Assembly (NCBI RefSeq): GCF_034929435.1 | Contig: NZ_JAYFUM010000025.1 | Location: 1-64,000, forward strand | Reading direction: 5' to 3' | From: Arcicella rigui | GTDB taxonomy: Bacteria > Bacteroidota > Bacteroidia > Cytophagales > Spirosomataceae | DNA length: 64,000 nt | Made by a program: the position numbers and the translations under genes | Part shown: piece by piece, positions 8,352-17,335 of the stretch | How the letters are laid out: each line of letters begins with the position of its first letter | Numbering within the stretch: position 1 is the stretch's first letter | Notes under the pieces: model-generated | What the model saw: the letters and a program-made list of their open reading frames with translations, nothing else | Told to the model about the DNA's origin: nothing | Databases searched by the model: none

Positions 8352-9713
8352 ATGAATATACAAGGTATAATTTCGCAGCTAAAAAATAAACACTTTTTGT
8401 CGCTCGTAGGGAATGCGTCAATGTCTGTGCTGGCAATGGTGACAATCGGTATTTTACTTCGAAATATGACTTCAGTAGATATTGGTTATTGGTTCTTTTT
8501 TCAAACATCTTTTTCATTAATTGATACTTTTAGGGTAGGTTTTTTGCAAACCGCCATGATTAAGTTTTATTCTGGTACTGAAGGCGAAAAAGCTGATGCT
8601 ATTTTAGGTTCGGTATGGTTTTTGAGTTTGCTCATTACAGGAATCTTGATTGGTCTAAATATTTTAGCGGCTTTTGCCATACCATTCATTGATAATTTCG
8701 GAATGGAAACAGTAATAAAATGGTTTGGAATCACCTTTTTGTTTACTTTACCTTCTGCTGTTTCAGCTTGGATTTTACAGTCTGACCAACGCTTTGATAG
8801 TCTTTTGCTAATTCGTGTTGTGAGCCAAGGAGCATTTATTTTGATGGTACTTGTTGCGATTTTCTTTACAACTTTAGACCTCAATTTAGTACTCTTAATT
8901 AATGCCGTAAGTTCAGCAACCGTAAGTTTGTTTTGTATTTATCAGGGCTGGGCTCGTGTAAAAACCTTTACAAAACGGACAAAAGCATGGATTTTAGAAT
9001 TGTTTCATTTTGGTAAATACAGTGTAGGAACTTCAATCAGTACAAATTTGCTTAGAAGTTCAGATACTTTCGTGATTATGTTTGTGTTGGGGGCTGCCGG
9101 CCCTGCTGCCGTAACGATGTACTCGATGCCTATGCGTTTGATGGAAGTTATCGAAATACCGCTCAGGAGCTTTTTATCAACGGCAATGCCTTCAATGTCG
9201 GCTGCTTTCAACCGTGGGAATAAACAAGAAGTAGTAAGTATCATGCAGAAATATGCTGGTACGCTTACTTTAGCACTTGTTCCAGTTTCATTTGTAGCCA
9301 TTATTTTGGCAGATTTTGCGATTGTTATTTTGGGAGGAAGCCAGTACTCTGGTTCGCATGCGGTTTCAGTATATCGTATTTTTATGTCATTTGCCATGTT
9401 TTATCCCTTAGATAGATTCCTTGGCGTAACCTTAGATATTATTCACCAGCCGAAATTCAACTTCTATAAAGTATTAGTAATGCTGGTAACCAACGTAACC
9501 TTTGATTTCATCGGTATTTACTTTTTCCATAATATCAATGGGGTGGCTTTAGGCTCGTTGTTTACTTTCTTATCGGGTGCTATATTCGGATATTATTGGT
9601 TAAGAAAATATTTAGATTTTACGTTTATGGGCTTCTTCACAGTGGGAGTCAGAGAAATACAGGTTTTCCTTAAAGAAAAATTAGGTTTTAATATATCATC
9701 CCCAAAACCATAA
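8352..9713 (+). CDS. oligosaccharide flippase (Wzx-type, MOP superfamily)
   Basis: A 453-residue polytopic inner-membrane protein with about 12 TM helices. The N-terminus (FLSLVGNASMSVLAMVTIGILL) and spacing of helices match the polysaccharide-export MATE-like (MOP) family. It is expected to flip lipid-linked repeat units to the periplasm for Wzy polymerisation. Its stop (TAA 9711-9713) abuts the next ATG (9714), so the two genes are coupled. The operon context makes the Wzx role likely. Confidence 0.85.
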   Translation: MNIQGIISQLKNKHFLSLVGNASMSVLAMVTIGILLRNMTSVDIGYWFFFQTSFSLIDTFRVGFLQTAMIKFYSGTEGEKADAILGSVWFLSLLITGILIGLNILAAFAIPFIDNFGMETVIKWFGITFLFTLPSAVSAWILQSDQRFDSLLLIRVVSQGAFILMVLVAIFFTTLDLNLVLLINAVSSATVSLFCIYQGWARVKTFTKRTKAWILELFHFGKYSVGTSISTNLLRSSDTFVIMFVLGAAGPAAVTMYSMPMRLMEVIEIPLRSFLSTAMPSMSAAFNRGNKQEVVSIMQKYAGTLTLALVPVSFVAIILADFAIVILGGSQYSGSHAVSVYRIFMSFAMFYPLDRFLGVTLDIIHQPKFNFYKVLVMLVTNVTFDFIGIYFFHNINGVALGSLFTFLSGAIFGYYWLRKYLDFTFMGFFTVGVREIQVFLKEKLGFNISSPKP

Positions 9714-10553
9714 ATGAAAATTGCTCATTTAATTTTAGTCCACACTAATCCTACACAATTTAAAAGATTGATAGAACGCTTGGCTCATCCAGAAGCGGAT
9801 ATTTATGTTCATGTTGATTCAAAAATAGACATAAAGCCGTTTTTAGTTGATAAAAACACAGACCACGTTTTTTTTATAAAAAATAGAATAAGTATCGTTT
9901 GGGGAGCTTACTCTATGGTTGAAGCAACCATTAGTAGTTTTAGAGAAATACTTCAATCGGGAAAAAAATACGACTATGTAAACCTATTAAGTGGACAAGA
10001 TTATCCGCTACGAAGTGCTGAAAAAATACATCAGTTTTATAGCCAAAATCCCGGAAAAGCATTCATGGAAACCCTTTCGGTTGAGCGTGAATGGAAAGAA
10101 GCTATTCCAAGACTAACCAAATATCACTTCACAGATTATAGATTTGTAGGAGTAAATACTTTTGAAGCCCTACTGAATGCAGTAGCTCCGCAGCGAAAAA
10201 TTCCCAATGATTTGATTCCTGTAGGACGCTCTCAATGGTTTACGATTACCTTAGAACACGTCAAATATATCGTTGAGTATCTTGATGCCAATCAAAATGT
10301 TGTCAACTTTTTTAAATTTACTTGGGGAAGTGATGAAATTGTTTTTCAAACAATTTTATACAATTCCAAGTATAAAAAAGACATCATCAGCGATAACCTG
10401 ATGTATATTGATTGGTCGGAAGGCAAACCAAGCCCTAAAACATTTACAATCAAAGATTTACCTGAAATTCGTAATTCAGATAAACTGTTTGCCAGAAAGT
10501 TTAATCAACAAGTAGATACAGAAATTTTGAATGCAATTGACCTTATGCTTTGA
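9714..10553 (+). CDS. GT14 (core-2/I-branching-type) glycosyltransferase
   Basis: A 279-residue protein with the family signature: MKIAHLILVHTNP at the N-terminus, DIYVHVDSK near residue 29 and VNLLSGQDYPLRS at about 90-102. Members of this family transfer GlcNAc or xylose and, in animals, make beta-1,6 branches; bacterial members lie in capsule and exopolysaccharide clusters. Here it may add a branch sugar to the repeat unit. The start directly follows the flippase stop codon. Donor specificity is inference only. Confidence 0.8.
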   Translation: MKIAHLILVHTNPTQFKRLIERLAHPEADIYVHVDSKIDIKPFLVDKNTDHVFFIKNRISIVWGAYSMVEATISSFREILQSGKKYDYVNLLSGQDYPLRSAEKIHQFYSQNPGKAFMETLSVEREWKEAIPRLTKYHFTDYRFVGVNTFEALLNAVAPQRKIPNDLIPVGRSQWFTITLEHVKYIVEYLDANQNVVNFFKFTWGSDEIVFQTILYNSKYKKDIISDNLMYIDWSEGKPSPKTFTIKDLPEIRNSDKLFARKFNQQVDTEILNAIDLML

Positions 10554-10712
10554 TTTTTTTGCACTTAATATTGTAAAGTCAGAAAAAAAAAGCATTTTTG
10601 TTTGAATATTTTTAGAATAATCCCCCCTAACTAACCTCTTAAAAAGTATGACATTTTTATTTAATGTACAGTCACCTTAAAATATGGTGTACTTGGAACC
10701 CCCTCTTTTATA

Positions 10713-11792
10713 ATGATTAAATATCTCAGTCGCTTAAAAATAGTTGAGGAAGCTTATACCGCTAAAGTGTTTCCTGGGCTAAATGCTGTGAAAGGTATAT
10801 TAATAATGTTGGTAATTTATACACATTCTCTTCCTAATGGAATGTTGTTGTACTTTAATTACTTCTTTCACATGCCTGTCTTTTTGGCGGTAAGTGGGTA
10901 TCTATTGAAAAGGTCTGCTTTTAAATTTGGTATATTTCACTATTTACAACGATTATTTCATCGACTAATTATTCCGTGGTTGATAGCTACGGTGTGTTAC
11001 TTTCCCTTCAGTTTTAGACTCAGACATTTAGCAGACTTTACGCTTACAGATATTATATATCCTTTCTATCATTTGTGGTATGTGCCTGCTTATGTCATTG
11101 GTGTATTGATTTGTTTTACGGTAATCAAGCTAAGGATACCAGCTATTATTATTTTGATTCTTACGGGTGCGTTTACGATTGTCTGGTACGATATTTACCG
11201 AAGTACTTATCTTGCCGTAGAACAGCAGCCTTTGTATATTTTGGGAGAGAAAAGATTTTACTCATACCAAGTATTTTTCTTTTTAGGTTTTGCTTTACGG
11301 AATGGACTTATTCAGATAAAACTACCAGCTTTGTTGCTCGTTATTGTGGCTACGGTGGCTTTTGTTGCCAGTGTAATTTTGGTATATAGTAATGCCAGCG
11401 ATTATACTATTTCTGTGCCTTATATGTTTTTTAATCTTTCGCTTGTCTTGTTTTTATTATTGTATTTTGCTCCTTTAGCATTATTTCAGCATCCATTGAT
11501 TTTACTTATCAATAAACAATCGTTAGGCATTTACTTGTACCATCCGATGATTATTTTCTCGATTTATCATTGGTTGGGAGACCCACATAAATTGCGGTCA
11601 AATAATTTTGAAGGTTTTGGCGTTGGCACGGCTACTTTAGTGATAGTGCTGAGTGGCATTTGGATGATACAGCAATGGGATTTGGCGAATAGACTACTGC
11701 TTGGCATTGTAGAAAAAGCCGAAACGGTAAAAAATACAGTCGTAAAAGCGACAACAATAGAGAAAGGAACAACGAAAAATAAGAAGAAATAA
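10713..11792 (+). CDS. acyltransferase family 3 membrane protein
   Basis: A 359-residue membrane protein with about 10 TM helices. The N-terminal FPGLNAVKGILIMLVIYTH and the FFHMPVFLAVSGYLL segment (about residues 45-62) are hallmark acyltransferase-3 motifs, including the His used in acyl transfer. It probably O-acetylates or otherwise acylates the polysaccharide. A 159-bp gap separates it from the GT14 gene, so it may have its own promoter. The C-terminus is a Lys/Thr-rich cytoplasmic tail. A strong terminator follows at once, marking the end of the locus. Confidence 0.8.
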   Translation: MIKYLSRLKIVEEAYTAKVFPGLNAVKGILIMLVIYTHSLPNGMLLYFNYFFHMPVFLAVSGYLLKRSAFKFGIFHYLQRLFHRLIIPWLIATVCYFPFSFRLRHLADFTLTDIIYPFYHLWYVPAYVIGVLICFTVIKLRIPAIIILILTGAFTIVWYDIYRSTYLAVEQQPLYILGEKRFYSYQVFFFLGFALRNGLIQIKLPALLLVIVATVAFVASVILVYSNASDYTISVPYMFFNLSLVLFLLLYFAPLALFQHPLILLINKQSLGIYLYHPMIIFSIYHWLGDPHKLRSNNFEGFGVGTATLVIVLSGIWMIQQWDLANRLLLGIVEKAETVKNTVVKATTIEKGTTKNKKK

Positions 11793-11795
11793 AGT

Positions 11796-11825
11796 AGAGC
11801 TTCGGTTAACACTAACCGAAGCTCT
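11796..11825. terminator. bidirectional intrinsic terminator
   Basis: A perfect 13-bp stem (AGAGCTTCGGTTA / TAACCGAAGCTCT) with a 4-nt loop lies between the convergent acyltransferase and Gfo/Idh genes. T-rich runs follow on the plus strand (GTTATTTTAT) and on the minus strand (ACTTTATTTC), so it can end transcription from both sides. Confidence 0.9.
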
Positions 11826-11831
11826 GTTATT

Positions 11832-12914
11832 TTATAGCATTACTGGCAAACCAGTTTTTACAGATTCATCACAAGCAAAGGCGATTCTTAAACTGTTTAC
11901 GGCATCTTCCAGATGGTCGGTTAAGTCTAAATCCTCTTGAACTGCCTTTAAGAAAAATCTTTGTTCACGGTTACAAAGTTCTTGGTGGTCTGGCTCGTCG
12001 GTGAGGTTTATCCATTCATCGGCTTTTGTAAAAGCATTTTCTGAATTAATGTCTGAATAATGTACTCTTAAAGATTCTGTTTTGGTATGCGAATCTACGT
12101 TGTCAGATTTTCCAGTTCCTCCAGCTTCTTTCGCCACGATTGAAACACAACCTTTTGGCCCGATTACGTCTTTGATAAAAAATGCTGTTTCGCTCATCAT
12201 TGGCCCCCAACCCGCTTCGTACCAACCCACTGAGCCATCTTCAAAACGAATTTGTAATTGACCATAATTATAGTTTCCTGCGGGAATATCCTCTGTCAAT
12301 CTTGCTCCAATCGCATTTACTTGTATCGGTTTCGAGCGTGTCATTTGGCACATCACGTCGATATAATGCACGCCACAGTCCACAATCGGGCTTAAACTTT
12401 TCATCAAATTACGGTGAACATTCCACATCACGCCATGACTTTGTTGGTTCAAATTCATACGCATCACCAGAGGTTTTCCCATTTCTTGGGCAATTTCTAC
12501 AAATTTTTCCCAAGAAGGATGATGTCTCAGAATATAACCCACCACTACTTTTTTACCTTTTTCGGCTGCCAAATCAGCTACTCTTTTTGCACCAGCCACA
12601 GTATCAGCCAAAGGTTTTTCGATAAAAACATGACAATTGGCTTCTAAAGCCATTACGGCAAAAGCTTCGTGCGTATCAGGATAAGTAGAAATACAAACGG
12701 CATCGGGTTGAGTACTTGCCAAAGCTTCGGCATAATCGCTAAAAAGAGGATAGTCACCACCCAGACGTTCGTTGAGGATTTCTTTACTTTTGCCCGTAGA
12801 AACGATTCCGCAGATTTCAAAGCCTTCGGTATTTTGGTAAGCAATAGCATGAGAAGCTCCCATATTACCACAACCAACCACCAGTACTTTTATGGATTGT
12901 TTTTGAAATGTCAT
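11832..12914 (-). CDS. Gfo/Idh/MocA-family NAD(P)-dependent oxidoreductase
   Basis: A 360-residue cytoplasmic dehydrogenase. The N-terminal Rossmann domain begins VLVVGCGNMGASHA (GxGxxG), and HVFIEKPLADTV is the EKP motif that carries the catalytic Lys in this family. The second half is the alpha/beta substrate domain. I chose the ATG at 12914 because the longer frame adds 12 residues (MCFQSYHHHLKI) ahead of a normal start. Family members oxidise or reduce sugars and inositols. The gene is divergent from the DUF1080 gene, which suggests a shared sugar pathway; the substrate is unknown. Confidence 0.8.
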   Translation of the reverse strand: MTFQKQSIKVLVVGCGNMGASHAIAYQNTEGFEICGIVSTGKSKEILNERLGGDYPLFSDYAEALASTQPDAVCISTYPDTHEAFAVMALEANCHVFIEKPLADTVAGAKRVADLAAEKGKKVVVGYILRHHPSWEKFVEIAQEMGKPLVMRMNLNQQSHGVMWNVHRNLMKSLSPIVDCGVHYIDVMCQMTRSKPIQVNAIGARLTEDIPAGNYNYGQLQIRFEDGSVGWYEAGWGPMMSETAFFIKDVIGPKGCVSIVAKEAGGTGKSDNVDSHTKTESLRVHYSDINSENAFTKADEWINLTDEPDHQELCNREQRFFLKAVQEDLDLTDHLEDAVNSLRIAFACDESVKTGLPVML

Positions 12915-13152
12915 GATTTTTAAATGATGATGATACGATTGAAAACACATTTCAAATCTAAGCAGTTCAGTGAATACTTTTATCCTGTTTTTGAGATAAA
13001 TCCGTGATTTGAATCCATTTTTACTTTTTCAAAAAAAATATCTTAAAGTATTGACTCATAGTCGGTAACATATTTCCGTACAGGTCAAATCACTATAAAT
13101 GGTACAGATTTAAAAACATAGCTTTGTGCTAATAAAAACCGTTTAAAATAGC

Positions 13153-13779
13153 ATGACTATGATTAAAAAATTGACTTCGTCGCTGTTGGTCTTACTCTTA
13201 TTCTTGAGTATTGGCATACAAGCTCAAACGCCCAAAAAAGGAAAATGGATTTCGCTTTTCAACCAAAAAGATTTAACTGGCTGGAATATTTACGGTACTG
13301 AAAAATGGTATGTAGAAAACGGTGAATTGATTTGCGAAAGTGGACCCGATAAAGAATATGGTTACTTAGGAACAGAGCAAAGTTTTCAAGATTTTGAATT
13401 AACCCTTCAGTTTAAACAAGAAGCCGATGGCAACAGTGGCGTATTTTTTCATTCAAGTATCGAAGGAACAAAAATCACAGGTTGGCAAGCAGAAGTAGCT
13501 CCTCCGGGCCACTGGACGGGTGGGATTTATGAATCTTACGGAAGAGGTTGGTTAATAAAACCTACAGACGACAAAGACAAGGCTCTAAAAATGGGCGAAT
13601 GGAATACCATGAAAATAAAAGTGGTAGGCAATCAAGTAACTACTTGGGTAAACGGGCAAGAAATGATTACGCTTAACGATGAAAAAATCGGCGGACGTGC
13701 AGGAATCATTGCTTTGCAAATTCATAGTGGTGGTGGTATTAAGGTAAAATGGCGTAAATTGAAGGTAAAAAGTTTATAG
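13153..13779 (+). CDS. secreted DUF1080 (3-keto-disaccharide hydrolase-like) protein
   Basis: A 208-residue protein with a signal peptide (about residues 1-25, cut after IQAQ). One concanavalin-like domain begins WISLFNQKDLTGWNIYG and carries the NSGVFFHSS and GIYESYGRGW segments of DUF1080. Some members hydrolyse 3-keto-glycosides made by Gfo/Idh-type sugar dehydrogenases, which fits the divergent neighbour, although that neighbour shows no export signal. The protein is expected in the periplasm or at the surface. The family is clear; the reaction is inferred. Confidence 0.8.
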   Translation: MTMIKKLTSSLLVLLLFLSIGIQAQTPKKGKWISLFNQKDLTGWNIYGTEKWYVENGELICESGPDKEYGYLGTEQSFQDFELTLQFKQEADGNSGVFFHSSIEGTKITGWQAEVAPPGHWTGGIYESYGRGWLIKPTDDKDKALKMGEWNTMKIKVVGNQVTTWVNGQEMITLNDEKIGGRAGIIALQIHSGGGIKVKWRKLKVKSL

Positions 13780-13920
13780 AAAATTGGGGAGTACTTCAAG
13801 ATGAGTGCTGAATTGCGAGTGTTGAGTTGTGAGTTTAAAATGCTGAATTTTAGGTTATTACAGTTTTAAAGTCTAATTTAATATTGCACGATTACTTAGA
13901 GATGAGTATTCCCCAATTTT
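13780..13920. repeat. intergenic inverted repeat between convergent genes
   Basis: Arms at 13780-13795 (AAAATTGGGGAGTACT) and 13905-13920 (AGTATTCCCCAATTTT) pair at 15 of 16 positions and span the whole gap between two convergent genes. The interior carries degenerate TGAGTGCTGAATTG / GTTGAGTTGTGAG words seen in several other spacers of this window. The function is unknown; it may act as a weak bidirectional terminator. Confidence 0.6.
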
Positions 13921-13921
13921 T

Positions 13922-14716
13922 TTATTCAATAAATTTCACAATCTCATCCGCAAAAGCCTGCGTGCGATAAGTGCCATTATGATTGCCCTTGACTAATTTC
14001 AATTGGGCATTTTTGAAGTAGGTTTGTAATACTTTTGGGTCGCCATTGTCGAGGTCTTCATCGCCACAGATGATTAAAACAGGCTTTTTGATTTTCATTA
14101 ATTCAGTCGGTAAAGTAACGGGCTGGTACTTTTGCAGGAAACCCAAAGCGATGGTATCAGCTCCGATAGACTTGGCATAAGTCACAGCTCCTGCCGTTTC
14201 TGGATGTAAATGAGCTTTTCCGCTAAAAGCATCGGCAAACATTTTTCTTCTATCCCAATCTGGATTGGTAAAATGCTGACCAACGCCGCCCAAAATAGCT
14301 TTAGTGATTCTCTTATCTTTAGTCAATAATTTGGCGGCAACAATCGCTCCTCTGGAATAACCTACCAAAGTATAATCTTTGATTTTTAGGGAGGAAATCA
14401 AGCCCATCAAGTCTTTTACTTCGGCTTCGTTTTGGTAAAATTTATCTTCATGTGGCTTGTCGGAAGCTCCATTTCCACGCATATCGGGTACGATTACTCT
14501 AAAACCTTTTTCGATTAAATCTTTATACAAAGCCGTTTTTCGCCAATTCGCTCCTGTATTGATAAAACCGTGTAGCAAGAGTACAGCCTTGCCCCTGCCT
14601 GTATCTTCGTAAGCAATATTTTGGGCATCAAAAGAAGTAAAACGCTTGAGGGTTTGGGCATTTGTTGTTGAAAATGAGAATATTAGGATTGATAAAATGA
14701 GTATGTGCTTTTTCAT
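13922..14716 (-). CDS. secreted alpha/beta-fold hydrolase
   Basis: A 264-residue alpha/beta hydrolase with a signal peptide (MKKHILILSILIFSFS...NAQ). The oxyanion segment is VLLLHGF. The nucleophile elbow is GYSRGA (Ser). The acid is probably in ICGDEDLDNGD, and the catalytic His is in GNHNGTY near the C-terminus. The ATG at 14716 gives a proper signal peptide; the longer frame does not. It probably works in the periplasm as an esterase or lipase-like enzyme. It ends a minus-strand cluster with GH20, so it might remove acyl groups from glycans. The substrate cannot be predicted. Confidence 0.75.
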   Translation of the reverse strand: MKKHILILSILIFSFSTTNAQTLKRFTSFDAQNIAYEDTGRGKAVLLLHGFINTGANWRKTALYKDLIEKGFRVIVPDMRGNGASDKPHEDKFYQNEAEVKDLMGLISSLKIKDYTLVGYSRGAIVAAKLLTKDKRITKAILGGVGQHFTNPDWDRRKMFADAFSGKAHLHPETAGAVTYAKSIGADTIALGFLQKYQPVTLPTELMKIKKPVLIICGDEDLDNGDPKVLQTYFKNAQLKLVKGNHNGTYRTQAFADEIVKFIE

Positions 14717-14858
14717 AATTTTTGGGTTTAAAATTGAATTTTTAGAATAAGTTGGCAGTGAATACACTGCCAACGGCAACCGCAAGGGTTTGTCGCTACA
14801 CTCATACTTTTAACTATTATCTATAAAAAGCTCAAAGCTCATCTCTCACAGCTCACCG

Positions 14859-17141
14859 CTATTCCACATAAATCTCATCAATCAACAACCAAGCCTTCAC
14901 TCCTGCACCATATTCGCCTGCTGGAATGATGCCTTTGTTTTCGGCTTGTACTTTTATAAAACGGGCTTTTGTCGGTGTAATTTTCGCCCTAATTTGATTG
15001 ATGCCATTCGCTGGAAAATTACTGGTACGATACACTTCTTTATAAGCAATGCCATCTTCCGAAACTAAAAAAATCAATACATTCGGTTCCCACATTCGTT
15101 GCCAATGGTATTTCAACAAGTTTAATCCTACCTTTGAAATACTTTGCATACTTTCTAAATCAATCGTTGCTTCTAAATCTTCTCCACTAAAACCTACCCA
15201 TTGTGAATTGTTATAACGAGCGTTGCCAGTCAAGCCGTTGGTCAAAGCAAAAGGCTTATCAGGATTATAATTTGTTTTTGGCTGATGCTTCAAAATGACG
15301 TTTTTAGCAACGGCTTTGTGGTATTCAAAAGCTTGTTCAAATACTTTTCCATAAGCATTTTTGCCGACAAATATTTGGGCTTTTAGCGTAGTACTTTTGT
15401 CGATAATTAATTGATTTTTAAATACTTTATCACTCGGTGTCGGAGTTTTTCCATCGACAGTATAATGAATTTTGGCATTGGGCAAAGTGGTCGAAAAATG
15501 AATGATACTTTTCCCTGATTTTTCCATTGAGAAATGGTACGTAATTTCCTCAAATCGGTCGAAAAAATTTACTTTTTTCTGCTGTAAAATACTCCTATGC
15601 TGACGCAAACGACTAAGAAAATCAGCATAATTTTTATGCGTTTTTGGCGACCAAGCGATTTCCGATAAAGCTAAGGCTCTTGGAAAAACCATATATTCTA
15701 CTTGTTCAGGCTGAGGCGTGTATTCTGTCCAAATATTTGCCTGTACGCCTTTGATATACTGCTCGTCTTCGTGATTTAATTCCGTCGAAAAAGGCTCATA
15801 ACTATATACTTTTGAAAGTGGTGTAAAGCTTGCCGCCGCCGTCGGTTCGTCAGCGTGAAGCGATTGGTAATAATCTAAATACAGATGACTTTCGGGGGTC
15901 ATAATTACGTTATGTTTTTGCTTGGCAGCAGCAATGCCACCAGCTTCGCCTCGCCAACTCATCACACTTGCGTTTGGACTGAGTCCGCCTTCCAAAATTT
16001 CATCCCAACCAATAATTTCTCGTCCTTGGGCATTCAAAAACTTTTCGATTTTACGGATAAAATAGCTTTGCAACTCATGTTCGTCGGCTAAATGCTCATC
16101 TTTCATGCGTTTTTGGCATTTTGGACACACTTTCCAACGAGCTTTTGGGCATTCGTCGCCACCAATATGAATGTATTTAGAAGGAAATAAAGGCAATATT
16201 TCGGATAAAACATCTTGCAAAAAAGTAAAAGTACTGTCGTTTCCTGCACAAAAAACGTCGTCGAAAACACCCCAAAAAGTAGCGGTTTTATATGAAGCAC
16301 CCACACAACCCAAATGCGGATACGCCGCCAAAGCCGCCGAAGCATGGCCGGGCATTTCTATTTCTGGAATAACGTTTACGTACTTTTCTGAGGCATATTT
16401 TACCAAAGATTTTACTTCGTCTTGACTGTAAAATCCGCCATACTTTTTGCCATCAAAACGATGAGGAAAATCTTTTTTATGTCCAATAATGGTTTCGTTA
16501 CGAAAAGCGGCTACGCTTTGCAAATGTGGATATTTTTTGATTTCAATTCGCCAACCTTGGTCGTCGGTGAGATGCCAATGAAAAGTATTGATTTTATAAA
16601 AAGCGAGTAAATCAATGTATTTTTTCAGAAAAGAAATTGGGAAAAAATGCCTACCAACATCAAGATGCAAGCCACGATAAGGAAATCTTGGATAATCTTC
16701 GATACGACAAGCAGCTAAGTTAAAGCCTTTATTTTGAGCCTGATACGCTACTTGTATCAAACTTTGAATCCCATAAAAAACACCAGCTTCATCATGCCCA
16801 ATTATCTTAATTTCATTTTTTGTAATACTTAATTGATAACCTTCTTTTTGGGCAACTTTAGCGGTATCAATGCTTATTAGTATAAAATTTGCGGAAGTAT
16901 TTTCAAGAATTGGAAACGAAAAAGGCGTTAAAGAATGTAAGGCTTCTTGTAGAAATTGGGCATTTTTCCTTAAAGTTGCCGAAGGTAGTATGATTGAAGT
17001 AGCGGAATTTAAGGTAAATTTTTCTTGACTCATCACCACCGAAACAGGCTTAGGAATAATGTCAATACTTTGGGCAAAAGGATTATTTGATGTAAAAAAA
17101 TACATCAGGAAGATGATAAGAAATGATGTTGTTTTTGGCAT
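14859..17141 (-). CDS. beta-N-acetylhexosaminidase, GH20
   Basis: A 760-residue secreted enzyme. The signal peptide begins MPKTTSFLIIFLMYFF; the ATG at 17141 is chosen because the longer frame runs into an intergenic repeat. A GH20b-like N-terminal domain is followed by a TIM barrel beginning GLHLDVGRHFF, with the WHLTDDQGWR segment and the catalytic Asp329-Glu330 pair in HIGGDECP. C-terminal beta-sandwich domains follow, including an F5/8-type region. It removes terminal GlcNAc or GalNAc by substrate-assisted catalysis in the periplasm or at the surface. It fits with the downstream NagB-type genes at 28-31 kb. Confidence 0.93.
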   Translation of the reverse strand: MPKTTSFLIIFLMYFFTSNNPFAQSIDIIPKPVSVVMSQEKFTLNSATSIILPSATLRKNAQFLQEALHSLTPFSFPILENTSANFILISIDTAKVAQKEGYQLSITKNEIKIIGHDEAGVFYGIQSLIQVAYQAQNKGFNLAACRIEDYPRFPYRGLHLDVGRHFFPISFLKKYIDLLAFYKINTFHWHLTDDQGWRIEIKKYPHLQSVAAFRNETIIGHKKDFPHRFDGKKYGGFYSQDEVKSLVKYASEKYVNVIPEIEMPGHASAALAAYPHLGCVGASYKTATFWGVFDDVFCAGNDSTFTFLQDVLSEILPLFPSKYIHIGGDECPKARWKVCPKCQKRMKDEHLADEHELQSYFIRKIEKFLNAQGREIIGWDEILEGGLSPNASVMSWRGEAGGIAAAKQKHNVIMTPESHLYLDYYQSLHADEPTAAASFTPLSKVYSYEPFSTELNHEDEQYIKGVQANIWTEYTPQPEQVEYMVFPRALALSEIAWSPKTHKNYADFLSRLRQHRSILQQKKVNFFDRFEEITYHFSMEKSGKSIIHFSTTLPNAKIHYTVDGKTPTPSDKVFKNQLIIDKSTTLKAQIFVGKNAYGKVFEQAFEYHKAVAKNVILKHQPKTNYNPDKPFALTNGLTGNARYNNSQWVGFSGEDLEATIDLESMQSISKVGLNLLKYHWQRMWEPNVLIFLVSEDGIAYKEVYRTSNFPANGINQIRAKITPTKARFIKVQAENKGIIPAGEYGAGVKAWLLIDEIYVE

Positions 17142-17154
17142 GGGTTGGGAAAGA

Positions 17155-17205
17155 AACCTCATCCCCCAGCCCCTTCTCCTGTTGAGAAGGGGAGCCGGTG
17201 GAGAG
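17155..17205. repeat. copy of dispersed intergenic palindrome (half element)
   Basis: Contains the AACCTCATCCCCCAGCCCC edge and the hairpin core CCCCTTCTCCTGTTGAGAAGG of the family also found at about 21.9, 42.4, 45.2 and 49.5 kb. It sits just upstream of the GH20 gene. Only one edge is present, so it is a partial copy. Confidence 0.7.
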
Positions 17206-17335
17206 AAATTATTATTGACTATCAAATACTTATAAGAAAGTTAAGAATAAGCCCTAGTTCCTCCAGAAGAAAGTTAAGATATTTTTAACGACAATTTTAC
17301 ATTCATAATTCAGCACTCACAATTCACCACTCCAC

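Noticed and set aside
17142..17225. N-terminal extension of the GH20 protein
   Set aside because: These codons translate a copy of the dispersed repeat (PPAPLLNRRRGWG), and the signal peptide starts at the ATG at 17141.
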